Shown: positions 34,340 to 43,302, numbered from the stretch's first letter. The stretch is 64,000 nucleotides of DNA from an uncultured Draconibacterium sp. (GCA_947492175.1 CANLMQ010000030.1:1-64000), one strand, 5' to 3'. The notes: generated by a model not told the origin, from the sequence alone. Numbers and translations are program-made.

Positions 34340-35398
34340 TTAAATACGGACAGATTGAATTTTAGGTACTTCTTCGTTAATTGTTTCTTTAAATGCGTTA
34401 ATGTTTTCTGTGTTTACATCCTGAGGCATTCCACCTCCGCATGACCAGATAACACGCTGTGTATCGCCAAACTCGTTTACCATTTTACGGGTCTCGTTCC
34501 GAACTTGTTCTGTTGTTCCGGCAGCCAGTACATCGCGCGGAGGTAGGTTCCCGATTAATGCAACCTCAGGTCCGGCCAGCTCACGGATTTCACTCATGCT
34601 GTGTTCAAAGCTAAAGTTAAATAAATCAACACCCATATCCTTTAAATAAGGCGAAGAAATTAATCCGGGAGCATCGTTATGGAAAAAATTCAGTTTTGAA
34701 TCGATCGAATCAAAAATTCGTTTAATGTAGGGCACTGCATACTGTTGACATTCGTCGTCGCCAATAAATCCAACAATATCGTCTAACAGCAAAATGCCTT
34801 CAATGCTGGGGAACATTTCTTTTTGGTGCTGAATCCAGTTGATACTGAATTGTGTTATTGTTTCCAGCAATTTATGACTGTTTCCCGGATCCATCATAAA
34901 TCCCATCATAAGTTCTGTTGTACCCATTAAGAATGAAGCAATATTGAGCGGACCACGGGCAATGGCAAATTTTATTTCGTGCCCCATTTGCTGAATGGGT
35001 TTTTGATAATTAACCAGTCGCTGAATGATAAAAGGCAACAATCCGTCGGTTTTAGGATTCGGATTGTGCAGATTTCCTGCCTGAGAAATATCGCTTATAA
35101 TTTTGTCGGCATGGGGCAAACTGTATTCGTTCCATACCATTTTTGCTCCAAATGCTGAAGGCTCGGTACACATTCCAAATTCCGACCAGAATCCCGGCAG
35201 GAACATAATATCAGGGAAAGTTTCGATGGCCTTTTTATTGGCTTCGAACCAGATTTGTTCGGAAGAATAGTATTGAAGGGTTGAAATTCCGGCCCATCCC
35301 GGGAGCCAGGGACTGTCGATAATGAACCCGGTAACAGGTTTTTGGGGGATTTCGCCTCTAACAATCTTTAACAACAGTTCCCATTGTTCGTTCGTCAT
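34340..35398 (-). CDS. Uroporphyrinogen-decarboxylase (URO-D) superfamily protein
   Basis: This 352-residue protein is of the MtaA/CmuA-like branch of the URO-D superfamily rather than HemE. It has FARGPLN-type block IARGPLNIASFLMGTTE, LLLDDIVGFIGDDE, a FFHNDAP metal/substrate region and a C-terminal WSCGGGMPQDV, where a Cys replaces the usual arrangement. In that branch members transfer methyl groups from corrinoids or act on unknown substrates. It is the first gene of a sugar-type operon. The ATG at 35398 is chosen because the -7 box at 35420-35427 makes the upstream ATG (35422) untranscribable. Confidence 0.85.
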   Translation of the reverse strand: MTNEQWELLLKIVRGEIPQKPVTGFIIDSPWLPGWAGISTLQYYSSEQIWFEANKKAIETFPDIMFLPGFWSEFGMCTEPSAFGAKMVWNEYSLPHADKIISDISQAGNLHNPNPKTDGLLPFIIQRLVNYQKPIQQMGHEIKFAIARGPLNIASFLMGTTELMMGFMMDPGNSHKLLETITQFSINWIQHQKEMFPSIEGILLLDDIVGFIGDDECQQYAVPYIKRIFDSIDSKLNFFHNDAPGLISSPYLKDMGVDLFNFSFEHSMSEIRELAGPEVALIGNLPPRDVLAAGTTEQVRNETRKMVNEFGDTQRVIWSCGGGMPQDVNTENINAFKETINEEVPKIQSVRI

Positions 35399-35419
35399 AT
35401 TAATTGGTTTTAAGTTGTA

Positions 35420-35427
35420 CAAATATA
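35420..35427 (-). promoter_or_regulatory. -7 promoter element of the URO-D/DUF6807/Gfo-Idh operon
   Basis: TATATTTG on the minus strand, 22 bases before the URO-D start codon, in the short intergenic space shared with the divergent AraC gene. That regulator therefore probably binds here. Confidence 0.6.
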
Positions 35428-35505
35428 AGCCTGAAATAGCTATGTGAACAGTATTCAGTTTGCAATACTTTGTACTTAATTAACATTTTTTCGTATTTTT
35501 CGGGA

Positions 35506-36399
35506 ATGAAGATAATGCATGAACAAATTGATTTTCCGGGAAGGTCGGCAGTTAAAGTTAAAATGCGCGAAATGCCACATTTTACGTACCCCTGGCATTT
35601 TCATACCGAATATGAATTGTTGTATGTTATTAAAGGATTTGGGACAAGTTTTGTAGCCGATAATATCGAAAATTTTGAAGGAGGAGATTTGGCATTATTG
35701 GGCAGCAATCTTCCGCATTACTGGAAAAGCGATAGTTCGTTTTATGAGGAAGGCGAAAAGAAGAAGGTAAAATACATCGTTATTCAGTTTTCGAATGAAT
35801 TTTTTAAAGAAGCAATTTCTGAATATCCTGAGTTTCACTTAATAAAGGATTTGTTGTCGCGTTCTGGAAGAGGTATTCGATTTTCGCAGGAATTTGCGGA
35901 AACAGCAAAACGGAAAATTTTTAAAGTAGTAAATTCAAAAGGTTTTGACAGGGCGTTACTAATGTTGAAACTATTACAGTTTTTAGCAAAAACAAAAGAT
36001 TATCGTTTGTTGGCAGGAGAGTTGTATCAGATGGAAAATCATGATTTTACAAGCGACCGGTTAACAAAAGTGATGCATTACCTGAATACCTCGTATCTGA
36101 AAAAGGTAGAATTGGAAAAAGTAGCCGAGGTGGCCAATTTACATCCTTCGGCATTTTGCAGGTATTTTAAAGAGAAATCAGGTAAATCACTTTCCGAGTT
36201 TGTTAACAACATGCGAATTGGTTATGCCTGCCGCCTGTTAATCGACGGAAAAATGTCGGTGTCGCAAATATGTTACGAAAGTGGTTTTAACAATCTCTCG
36301 AATTTTAACCGCATTTTTAAAAAACACTCCGGATTTACACCAACTAAGTATCTCGAAGAATTTAAAAAAGGGCAGGATGGAACTGTTGTAAAAGTGTAG
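35506..36399 (+). CDS. AraC family transcriptional regulator
   Basis: This 297-residue protein has an N-terminal cupin-type sensor domain (YPWHFHTEYELLYVIKGFG, residues about 27-45, then GDLALLGSNLPHYW) and a C-terminal double helix-turn-helix (VAEVANLHPSAFCRYF; VSQICYESGFNNLSNFNRIFKK) with the final GFTPTKYLEEF. The sensor probably binds a sugar. It is transcribed divergently from the URO-D operon with about 107 bases between starts, so it is the likely regulator of that operon. The ATG at 35506 is used rather than one at 35470, whose leader has no family similarity. Confidence 0.92.
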   Translation: MKIMHEQIDFPGRSAVKVKMREMPHFTYPWHFHTEYELLYVIKGFGTSFVADNIENFEGGDLALLGSNLPHYWKSDSSFYEEGEKKKVKYIVIQFSNEFFKEAISEYPEFHLIKDLLSRSGRGIRFSQEFAETAKRKIFKVVNSKGFDRALLMLKLLQFLAKTKDYRLLAGELYQMENHDFTSDRLTKVMHYLNTSYLKKVELEKVAEVANLHPSAFCRYFKEKSGKSLSEFVNNMRIGYACRLLIDGKMSVSQICYESGFNNLSNFNRIFKKHSGFTPTKYLEEFKKGQDGTVVKV

Positions 36400-36442
36400 A
36401 GTTTCTAACCCAAACTTTTCCTTTTCCAAAGAAACCATCACG

Positions 36443-36565
36443 GAATTCAATAGTACCGCACCGAATAGCTTCGAACCGCAGCGAAATGCTCTGTTCCATC
36501 GCGAAATGCGATTGAACCAGAGCGGAACGCAATTGTACCACATGGAAATGCGATTGTACCAGGTA
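36443..36565. repeat. Degenerate 20-21-bp tandem repeat array
   Basis: About six units of the form GAAATGCGATTGTACCA recur with starts near 36443, 36463, 36483, 36503, 36524 and 36545. The last three units (GCGATTGAACCA, GCAATTGTACCA, GCGATTGTACCA) are the best conserved. It lies in the convergent space between the AraC gene and the sulfatase gene. The minus frame reads as 7-residue repeats (WYNRISM, WYNCVPL, WFNRISR), without a signal or promoter; I take it as non-coding. Confidence 0.75.
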
Positions 36566-36682
36566 CGAGCCATTTCTGTCCGGGAATTATCGAATCTGCC
36601 GGCGACGAATCATTTTATTTCAGGTTTTAGTATTTTAAGATTTGGTTTTTTGTCTTTTTTTTCGTGTACGGTATGCCTTTTT

Positions 36683-38140
36683 TTATTTCCGTCCGATCTC
36701 GCGTGTTCCCGAACCTTTTTCAATTCCAACATTCAGGTCTCCTAATTCTTGGCGGGCAGTTTCAACAATTTTCATTAATTCAGCAGTTTTATCTGCATTA
36801 TAATCAATTACATTGTATTGTTCACCCGGATCGCGCATCATGTTGTACAACTCCGGTTTTTCAATTGTCATTTTAATTCTTGTGCCACCATGCCCATCCA
36901 TTCCGGGTTGGGTGTTGTACGAGCGCCACTCGTGCGGTAAAACCAGTTTCCAGTTGCCTTTGCGTACGCCGTTCAGATTGTTCTTTCCATAATAGAAAAG
37001 TATGTCTTTGCGTGGTTCAGCGGTTATATTTCCTGTCCAGAGTTCGGTAATATCAAGGCCGTCGATTTTTAGTTCCGGAAGTTTTGCCCCGGCAATTTTT
37101 GCAAAACTTGGAAGCAGATCAACCGCACAACCAAGTTTGTTACTAATGGTTCCTGCAGGTGTTTGGGCAGGCCATTTAATAATAAAAGGTACACGTTGCC
37201 CGCCTTCCCAGCTGGTTGTTTTTCCTTCGCGCAAACCACCTGCCGACCCGGCGTGGTTGCCATAGTTTAGCCAGGGGCCGTTATCTGTTGTAAAAATAAA
37301 TACTGTATTTTCATCGATGCCGTTGGTGCGTAGTGCTTTTTCAATTTCGCCCACACTCCAGTCAATTTCCATCATTACATCGCCGTAAAATCCCTGCTTA
37401 CTCTTTCCTCTGAACTTATCAGAAACACCAAGAGGAATGTGCCCCATGCTGTGCGGAACATACAAAAAGAAAGGGTGCCCGGCGTTGCGGGTTATAAAAT
37501 CAACCGCTTTTTCGGTATACAGAGTCGTAAGTTTGTCCTGCCCTTCGAGCGTAGTAATATAATCAATGGTTTCATTTCCTTCAATTAATGGAAGGTCAGG
37601 GTAATTGTCCCATCTTTCGCCGGTACGTCGTTTACCATCTACGCCAATGGGCCACATATCGTTTGAGTAGGGTAATCCAAAATACTCATCAAACCCGTGT
37701 TGTAAGGGCAAAAACTTTTTATGGTGTCCCAGGTGCCATTTCCCAAAAATACCCGTTGCGTATCCTTTTTCCTTCAGCATTTCGGCAATGGTAGTTTCCT
37801 CCGGGTTTAATCCCACTTCGCTCTGAGGAAAAAGTGCCCCAGAAATTCCAATACGATTTGGATAACAGCCCGTTAGTAACCCGGCGCGGGAAGCACTGCA
37901 AACAGGTTGTGCCGAATAAAAGTTGGTAAAGCGCATACCTTCGGCAGCCATTTTGTCCAGGTTAGGGGTTTCCCAACCGGTGGCTCCCTGTGTGCCTATG
38001 TCGCCATATCCCATATCGTCGATAAAAACAATAACAAAATTGGGTAGTTTACCACTTGTTGATTTCTGATCTGATTGAGGAGAACACGAAACTGCCACTA
38101 CAAGTACGGCGGCAAAAAAAGTTTTGATAATTGGTATCAT
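36683..38140 (-). CDS. Sulfatase (S1 family, formylglycine type) lipoprotein
   Basis: This 485-residue protein has a lipoprotein signal (VLVVAVSC, Cys 19). The sulfatase signature is C81-S-A-S-R85 in VCSASRAGLLTG, where the Cys is converted to formylglycine by a maturase. Metal ligands are D41-D42 in IDDMGYGDIG and TDNGPWL near residue 290; GKWHLGHH is also present. The tail has the usual GMDGHGGTR...KPELYNMMRDPGEQYN. It probably removes sulfate esters from an algal polysaccharide or glycoside at the cell surface, in line with the neighbouring sugar operon. No maturase is seen in this window. Confidence 0.94.
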   Translation of the reverse strand: MIPIIKTFFAAVLVVAVSCSPQSDQKSTSGKLPNFVIVFIDDMGYGDIGTQGATGWETPNLDKMAAEGMRFTNFYSAQPVCSASRAGLLTGCYPNRIGISGALFPQSEVGLNPEETTIAEMLKEKGYATGIFGKWHLGHHKKFLPLQHGFDEYFGLPYSNDMWPIGVDGKRRTGERWDNYPDLPLIEGNETIDYITTLEGQDKLTTLYTEKAVDFITRNAGHPFFLYVPHSMGHIPLGVSDKFRGKSKQGFYGDVMMEIDWSVGEIEKALRTNGIDENTVFIFTTDNGPWLNYGNHAGSAGGLREGKTTSWEGGQRVPFIIKWPAQTPAGTISNKLGCAVDLLPSFAKIAGAKLPELKIDGLDITELWTGNITAEPRKDILFYYGKNNLNGVRKGNWKLVLPHEWRSYNTQPGMDGHGGTRIKMTIEKPELYNMMRDPGEQYNVIDYNADKTAELMKIVETARQELGDLNVGIEKGSGTREIGRK

Positions 38141-38198
38141 TTGATGTTGGTTTATATGGATTTAGCAAAACAAAATTAGCTATTTGACAGAGAATAGC

Positions 38199-38669
38199 TT
38201 AGGTTTTTCCTGCATAATGTTCGTGTAAATATTCGAAAAGGCGATTAATACGTTTTACTTTAATATCATCGTTTTTAGGTTCTTCAATAAATCCAACCCA
38301 GAATTTCTTTGCCGAAACAGGCATCTTGTTAAAATAGTCTGCCATTTCCGGATCGTTATCGAGCAACCATTGTAAATACTCCGGTATTTCTATGGTGCGC
38401 GGAGCAGTATCTCTTTCCACCCCGATTTTTACATTATCGCCTTCCCGTTTCCCGACAGAGGTAAGTATGTCCTTTTTTAGATGAATCCAGTGTCCACCTT
38501 TACCGTTTGGAAGAAGGTTCATCGAATAGTCTGTTCCGTCGACCTCAACTTTACACCAAACATGTTTTTTTGTACCAAATTCGGCCACGCTGTCAAAAGG
38601 GAATTCGGCATAAACACCTTTAAAAGGGCCGTTGATTAAAACCGTTTCGTAGGAAAATTTTTTAGCCAT
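38199..38669 (-). CDS. DUF1905/YdeI-like small protein
   Basis: This 156-residue protein has an N-terminal DUF1905 domain (FPFDSVAEFGTKKHVWCKVEVDG, not counted exactly; then LPNGKGGHWIHLKKDI) and a C-terminal YdeI/OmdA-like helical segment (WLLDNDPEMADYFNKM ... RINRLFEYL). Proteins of this kind are linked with protection against bacteriocins or stress in a few cases, but function is poorly known. Its start overlaps the end of queG by 8 bases, so the two are translationally coupled. Confidence 0.85.
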   Translation of the reverse strand: MAKKFSYETVLINGPFKGVYAEFPFDSVAEFGTKKHVWCKVEVDGTDYSMNLLPNGKGGHWIHLKKDILTSVGKREGDNVKIGVERDTAPRTIEIPEYLQWLLDNDPEMADYFNKMPVSAKKFWVGFIEEPKNDDIKVKRINRLFEYLHEHYAGKT

Positions 38670-39600
38670 TGTTCAGAAATTTGAGGTTACGTTGCAGTCC
38701 TTTAAAACTGGTTCGTTTCACAGCTGAATTTTTAAAAAGTTCGTTGAACAGTGGCTTCTCCATCGTTTCCCAGTCTTCTTTTTTTAGCTGAAGGAGTTTT
38801 GGATGAGGTTCAAAACCGGATTCGTTGTGTGGTTCCGATTTTAGATTCCAGGGACAAACATCCTGACAAATGTCGCAGCCAAAAACGCGGTCCTCAAACT
38901 TTCCTTTTAAAGTTGTATCCAACTCGCCGCGTAGCTCAATGGTTTGGTACGAAATACATTTGCGCGCATCCACAACCCGTTCGGCAACAATGGCTTTTGT
39001 AGGGCAGGCATCCATACATTTGGTGCAGTTGCCGCAGTGGTCGCGCACCAGCTTGGGGGGCTCGTACGGGAGTTCCATGTCGATAATCAGTTCGCCGATA
39101 AAAAAGAAACTGCCATGTTCCACCGAAATCAGGTTACTGTTTTTGCCAATCCATCCGAGCCCCGCTTTTTTTGCCCAGGCACGTTCCAGTACAGGTGCAG
39201 AATCTACAAAGGGGCGTCCTTCGCAGGGGCCAATTTCATCCTGAATAAACCGGAGTAGTTTGCGAAGTTTGTCTTTTAATACAAAGTGATAGTCGGTTCC
39301 GTAGGCGTATTTTGAAAGTACAGGCGCATTGCTGTGTCGCTGCGTTTTTGCCGGGAAATAGTTTTGCAAAACAACAAGAATGGTTTTGGCGCCTTCAACC
39401 AGCAACTCCGGATTCAGTCTTTTTTCTTTGTTCCGGTTCATGTAGCCCATTTGACCATGCATTTCTTTCGAAAGCCACGAATCGAGGTGTGCTTTTTCCG
39501 TATCGAGAGACGATACCGGAAGCCAGTTACACGATTGGAGCCCCAGTTCTTTAGATTTATTCTTTATTTTATTGATTATTTCGCTTTTCCCGGATTCCAT
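38662..39600 (-). CDS. queG: Epoxyqueuosine reductase QueG
   Basis: This 312-residue protein catalyses the last step of queuosine synthesis in tRNA, reducing epoxyqueuosine with cobalamin and two [4Fe-4S] clusters. Clusters are seen as CGNCTKCMDACP and CDICQDVCPWN. The cobalamin/active-site region is GYMNRNKEKRLNP and KKAGLGWIGKNSNLIS. It is shorter than E. coli QueG (379) because it lacks the C-terminal HEAT repeats, as in most Bacteroidota. It is the first gene of a two-gene unit with the DUF1905 protein. Confidence 0.95.
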   Translation of the reverse strand: MESGKSEIINKIKNKSKELGLQSCNWLPVSSLDTEKAHLDSWLSKEMHGQMGYMNRNKEKRLNPELLVEGAKTILVVLQNYFPAKTQRHSNAPVLSKYAYGTDYHFVLKDKLRKLLRFIQDEIGPCEGRPFVDSAPVLERAWAKKAGLGWIGKNSNLISVEHGSFFFIGELIIDMELPYEPPKLVRDHCGNCTKCMDACPTKAIVAERVVDARKCISYQTIELRGELDTTLKGKFEDRVFGCDICQDVCPWNLKSEPHNESGFEPHPKLLQLKKEDWETMEKPLFNELFKNSAVKRTSFKGLQRNLKFLNNG

Positions 39601-39853
39601 TTATCGCCTGATTTTCTGTACAAATAAAACTAAACATTTTATATTAAACCTTCTATTATGCATAAAAGGATTTTTAACCATGTATCCAAAGCTTAGTGTC
39701 TGCGTAGAATAACGAGACGTAGCTTAGAGATACATGGAGAGTTTATTCAGGATAAAACGAGAAAATACGATCAAAAGCCTAAAATATTTGTTATCTGTAA
39801 TAAAAAAGAAGAATTTCTAACTTCGTCGTAAATTTGAATAAGAAGATATTTTT

Positions 39854-40780
39854 ATGCGCATTGCAGTAATCGATCTGGGAACAAATACTTGTAATTTGCT
39901 GGTTGCCCAACTGGAAAATGGAAGCTATAAAATATTGCACCAAAGCAAACAGTTGGTGAAACTGGGGGACAATAAGATCAGGGAAAATGAGATTAGTGCA
40001 GAGGCTACCCGGCGAACGATTGATTCGTTTTTGGCTCATGGAAAAATAATTCAGAATTTGGATGTTGATTATGTAAAAGTGATAGCAACATCGGCGGTTC
40101 GCACAGCAGAAAATAAAATAGAATATCTTGAAAAGCTTGGAGAATCGAGTGGTTGGCTGGTAAAATTAATTACGGGAGAAAGAGAGGCAGAGTTAATTTT
40201 TAAAGGAGTATTACTGGCATTTGGTAACTTTTTTCAACCGTCTGTTATTCTTGATATTGGCGGAGGAAGCAACGAAATAATTCTGGCACACGAAAAGTCG
40301 ATTGTGTGGAAAGAAAGCCGTCCGACGGGTATGGCGCGCATCATTAATACATTTAAATTATCCGATCCGGTTCGGTTGGATGAAATTGAGAAGTTGAAAA
40401 ATTATTTTGCGAAAGAACACCAGTCGGCTATTCAAAACTGTAAACAGAAACAGGTTGAAATACTGGCCGGATGCTCGGGAGCTTTTGATACCGTGGCCGA
40501 TTTAATTGATGAAATTGAGCCGGGAGAAAAGACACGGATTACACAGGAGGTTTCGCTTGAGGATTTTTACAAGGTGTACGAAACTTTGTTAAAATCGACA
40601 CGGGAAGAACGGTTGCAAATGAAAGGGATGGATTATGTTCGTGTTGATTTAATTGTTCCGGCAGTAATTTTTATCGAATGTTTAATCTCGGAAATTGGTA
40701 TTAAAAAAATTGTTCAAACCGACTTTGCATTGCGCGAAGGTGTTCTGTACGAACGTATTCAAAAGCTTGCTAAAGTATAA
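39854..40780 (+). CDS. Ppx/GppA phosphatase family protein
   Basis: This 308-residue protein has an actin-like ATPase fold: VIDLGTNTCNLLVAQ (phosphate 1), VIATSAVRTAENK, and ILDIGGGSNEIILA (phosphate 2). The length corresponds to the short, core-domain form of exopolyphosphatase / pppGpp phosphohydrolase. It converts polyphosphate or pppGpp; which of the two cannot be told. It is convergent with the next gene, sharing 11 bases at the 3' ends. Confidence 0.93.
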   Translation: MRIAVIDLGTNTCNLLVAQLENGSYKILHQSKQLVKLGDNKIRENEISAEATRRTIDSFLAHGKIIQNLDVDYVKVIATSAVRTAENKIEYLEKLGESSGWLVKLITGEREAELIFKGVLLAFGNFFQPSVILDIGGGSNEIILAHEKSIVWKESRPTGMARIINTFKLSDPVRLDEIEKLKNYFAKEHQSAIQNCKQKQVEILAGCSGAFDTVADLIDEIEPGEKTRITQEVSLEDFYKVYETLLKSTREERLQMKGMDYVRVDLIVPAVIFIECLISEIGIKKIVQTDFALREGVLYERIQKLAKV

Positions 40781-41777
40781 TATTTGAAGGCGTTCCGCAT
40801 TTTTTACAATTCCCGCTGTCTGTAAGTTTACTCAATTCTGTATGATAGCGGTTTCTTGTTACCAAAATCTCTCCGCAAACAGGGCAATAGGTCGATGACC
40901 TTTCCACATCGCTTACATTTCCTAAATATACGTGTTGCAGGTGTTGTTTGGCAATGTCGTATAATAAAGTTAAGGTTTTGATGGGAGTTGACGAAAGGTT
41001 CATTTTGTATTGCGGGTAATAACGCGAAAGGTGCAGTGGAGTTTGTTTGCCAAGTTCTGAGGCGATCCATTTTACCATTTCTTCAAATTCAACAGGATTA
41101 TCATTCAGCTCCGGAATTACAAGGTTGGTAATTTCTAAATGCTTTTGGCTATTGGCAATGGTTTTTAAGGTTTCCAATACCGCGTGCATTTTCCCTTTGG
41201 TGTACTTTTGGTAGAATTTTTCGGAGAATGCTTTTAGATCGATATTAAAAGCATCGATATACGGAATTAACCGCTGAAGCGGCTCTGTGTTGATGTATCC
41301 ATTTGAAATTACCACATTTTTAAGATCGGCTGCTTTTGCTTTTTCCGCTGTTTCCAGCATAAACTCGTAAAAAGTAAATGGCTCGTTGTATGTGTAAGCA
41401 ACTCCAATGTTATTCCATGATTTAAGTGCTTCGTTAACGGTTTGTTGCGATGTAGTGGTGCTAAATCCTGAAAACTGTTTTGCCTCGCACTGCGAAATCC
41501 GGTGGTTCTGGCAAAAGCTGCAATGCAAATTGCATCCTACTTCTCCTATCGACAAAATAGTTGTTCCGGGATAAAAATGGTAAAGAGGCTTCTTTTCAAT
41601 CGGGTCGGAACCCACAGCAGCTACTTTATTGTATACCTCGGTTGTGAGTATGCCATTCCGGTTGGTTCGTACCCTGCAGTTTCCGGTTTGGCCAATGTTT
41701 AAAATACAATTCCACGGACAAAGCTCACATTTAACTCTGCTCTCTTTTAGTTTAGTATAGAAAAGCGCCTCCTTCAT
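40770..41777 (-). CDS. amrS: Radical SAM enzyme of the AmmeMemoRadiSam (AmrS) type
   Basis: This 335-residue protein has the radical SAM triad C82-x3-C86-x2-C89 in GCNLHCSFCQN. An N-terminal CELCPWNC and TGNCRVR precede it, and a C-terminal zinc-like CPVCGEIL ... CKKCG follows. This matches the radical SAM member of the AmmeMemoRadiSam system, which also includes Memo and AMMECR1 proteins. Those partners are not beside it here. The reaction is not established. The family is often misnamed pyruvate-formate-lyase activating enzyme. Confidence 0.9.
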   Translation of the reverse strand: MKEALFYTKLKESRVKCELCPWNCILNIGQTGNCRVRTNRNGILTTEVYNKVAAVGSDPIEKKPLYHFYPGTTILSIGEVGCNLHCSFCQNHRISQCEAKQFSGFSTTTSQQTVNEALKSWNNIGVAYTYNEPFTFYEFMLETAEKAKAADLKNVVISNGYINTEPLQRLIPYIDAFNIDLKAFSEKFYQKYTKGKMHAVLETLKTIANSQKHLEITNLVIPELNDNPVEFEEMVKWIASELGKQTPLHLSRYYPQYKMNLSSTPIKTLTLLYDIAKQHLQHVYLGNVSDVERSSTYCPVCGEILVTRNRYHTELSKLTDSGNCKKCGTPSNIIL

Positions 41778-41852
41778 TTTTCCCCTAATTTATTTAAAGG
41801 TACAAAAAGACTGAAAGCCAAGGAAGTGTATTAACCCGGAAATACAATATGG

Positions 41853-42296
41853 TCAGAATAGAGAAACATCTTTCTCCATGTATAAAATTCCGTTTTTTAT
41901 TTCTCTTTCTTTCCACCCGTTTTTCAGATAGAAAGAGTAAGCCCGCAACTTTTTATCAGGATCGGTTACCAGCCATAACTTTTCTTTACCACACGAAAGT
42001 AGCCAGTGTTCAGCCAGTTTTAAAAGTTGTGAGCCGATACTCTTGTTTATATAATCGGGTAGTACTGCAATTACCCATATTTCGGCAGTTTTTTTGTCGG
42101 CAATTATAAACCCGGTTACCTGATTTTCAATTTCGCACAACCAACCTTTATAGGTGGTTTTTAGTTTTGCTTCAACGGTTTCAAAAGAAATTCCACTTTC
42201 CTGTAATTCTTCGTAAGTGAAATTGTTTTCATCGGTAGCCACTCTAACTTCAAAAATGGCGGGAATATCTTGTAGTGTAATCTCTCTGAACTTCAT
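41853..42296 (-). CDS. GNAT family N-acetyltransferase
   Basis: This 147-residue protein has GNAT layout: MKFREITLQDIPAIFEVR at the start, IWVIAVLPDYINKSIGSQLL as the acetyl-CoA loop (Q/R-x-x-G-x-G/A in altered form), and LRAYSFYLKNGWKEREIKNG. It acetylates an unknown amine substrate. The frame is open up to 42356, but those 20 codons are the palindromic element copy D, so the ATG at 42296 is used. Confidence 0.9.
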   Translation of the reverse strand: MKFREITLQDIPAIFEVRVATDENNFTYEELQESGISFETVEAKLKTTYKGWLCEIENQVTGFIIADKKTAEIWVIAVLPDYINKSIGSQLLKLAEHWLLSCGKEKLWLVTDPDKKLRAYSFYLKNGWKEREIKNGILYMEKDVSLF

Positions 42297-42402
42297 CCGT
42301 TTAAATTTTTTATTTTTCAATTGTAACGTATGGAACTCTCGATGAAATTTAATCATGCTTGTTTGTGAAATATCGCAGATTAAATTTCATGTTCGTTTCA
42401 TA
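42294..42402 (-). repeat. Palindromic intergenic element, copy D
   Basis: On the minus strand it begins TATGAAACGAACATGAAATT directly after the stop of the regulator gene and ends AAACGGATG on the GNAT start codon. It thus fills the whole space between the two genes. The arms are nearly perfect: ATGAAATTTAATC pairs with GATTAAATTTCAT (13 of 13), and the outer GTATGAAAC pairs with GTTCCATAC (8 of 9), enclosing CACAAACAAGCAT. This is the clearest hairpin of the four copies. Confidence 0.85.
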
Positions 42403-43200
42403 CTATAGTTTTTGAGTAAGCCGGTTTATATCCGATTTCATTTGTTCCACCTGTTTTATCAGTTTGTTTAAATCCGATTCCGGCTCCGGAATTTCAGTAT
42501 TAAGGTAGCAAACGAACTTCCATACTTCTTTTATTTCCATAATGGGTACGTCGTATGGTTCAAAATCGGTATTTAACGAAATCAGCCGAAGTGATTTATT
42601 TTTCCTGATATTGTTTTCAGCCACTTTAAAAACGATGCCTTCGTCGCGGGTAACTATAATGTATGCCTCGTTGGTTTTTATATCATAAAAATCCTGGACA
42701 AATTCGGCAATAACGATTGAACCATCGGGAATGGGGAGCATTGAATCGCCTTTGATTGAAAAAGCCCGGTATTTTTTTTCTTTCGATAAGAATGGAAGTT
42801 GAAACACGGGGAGGTTACCAATATATTCGGGGTCGGCAAAACTGTTTACATAGCCGGCCTTGGCTTTTTCGTTTACAAATTCAATGTTGTCGTTGTTGCC
42901 GGAGTCAACGGTAGTGGCAATTACGCGCAGGTTGCTGCCGCGTATAAATACATCGAATCCGTTTTGTAAATCGGTAAACTGGCTTTCAGAAAGCTTTTGC
43001 ATGTCAATATTAATTAAGGTATCGATGGCAATGCCAAAATACTTTGAGAAAACCTGTAAATGAGAAACAGTTGGTTGGCTAATGGCATTTTCTAATGCAT
43101 TAACAGTTGTTCTTTTCATTTCGAGTTCCGCTGCGATATCGTTTTGAGTACGATTTTTTCTGTTTCTAAGTAGCTTTATGTTGCTTCCGAAATAATTCAT
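42403..43200 (-). CDS. XRE-HTH / S24 peptidase LexA-like repressor
   Basis: This 265-residue protein has an N-terminal XRE helix-turn-helix (NDIAAELEMKRTTVNALENAISQPTVSHLQ, motif residues about 20-45) and a C-terminal S24/LexA-type domain. The nucleophile Ser is in KGDSMLPIPDGSI and the general-base Lys in GIVFKVAENN. An AG pair in KAKAGYVNSF is the likely self-cleavage site. A coiled-coil tail (LNKLIKQVEQMKSDINRL) may aid dimerisation. It is divergent from a radical SAM / DUF4130 DNA-repair pair, with a perfect palindrome between (43276-43296). Confidence 0.92.
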   Translation of the reverse strand: MNYFGSNIKLLRNRKNRTQNDIAAELEMKRTTVNALENAISQPTVSHLQVFSKYFGIAIDTLINIDMQKLSESQFTDLQNGFDVFIRGSNLRVIATTVDSGNNDNIEFVNEKAKAGYVNSFADPEYIGNLPVFQLPFLSKEKKYRAFSIKGDSMLPIPDGSIVIAEFVQDFYDIKTNEAYIIVTRDEGIVFKVAENNIRKNKSLRLISLNTDFEPYDVPIMEIKEVWKFVCYLNTEIPEPESDLNKLIKQVEQMKSDINRLTQKL

Positions 43201-43275
43201 TTAAAAAAATATTTCTTCAAAATTACAAAATTATATTGCTGATATAAATTAAATGATTAAATTATTATCGACAAA

Positions 43276-43296
43276 AATGATAATATAATTATCATT
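43276..43296. promoter_or_regulatory. Perfect palindrome, candidate operator
   Basis: AATGATAAT, ATA, ATTATCATT: 9-bp perfect arms around 3 bases. It sits 76 bases upstream of the LexA-like repressor start and ahead of the divergent DNA-repair genes. A similar half-site (ATGATTAAATTATTATC) lies just to its left. A binding site for the XRE/S24 protein is an inference. Confidence 0.55.
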
Positions 43297-43302
43297 GAAA
43301 AA

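Noticed and set aside
36238..36573. 111-residue minus-strand frame with 7-residue repeats
   Set aside because: It covers the 21-bp array and the end of the AraC gene in antisense; no independent evidence of a gene.
40770..41777. Pyruvate formate-lyase activating enzyme
   Set aside because: The radical SAM motif and flanking Cys motifs fit the AmmeMemoRadiSam type, and no formate-lyase gene is nearby.
42297..42356. 20-codon upstream extension of the GNAT gene
   Set aside because: These codons are the palindromic element copy D, which is repeated upstream of unrelated genes.
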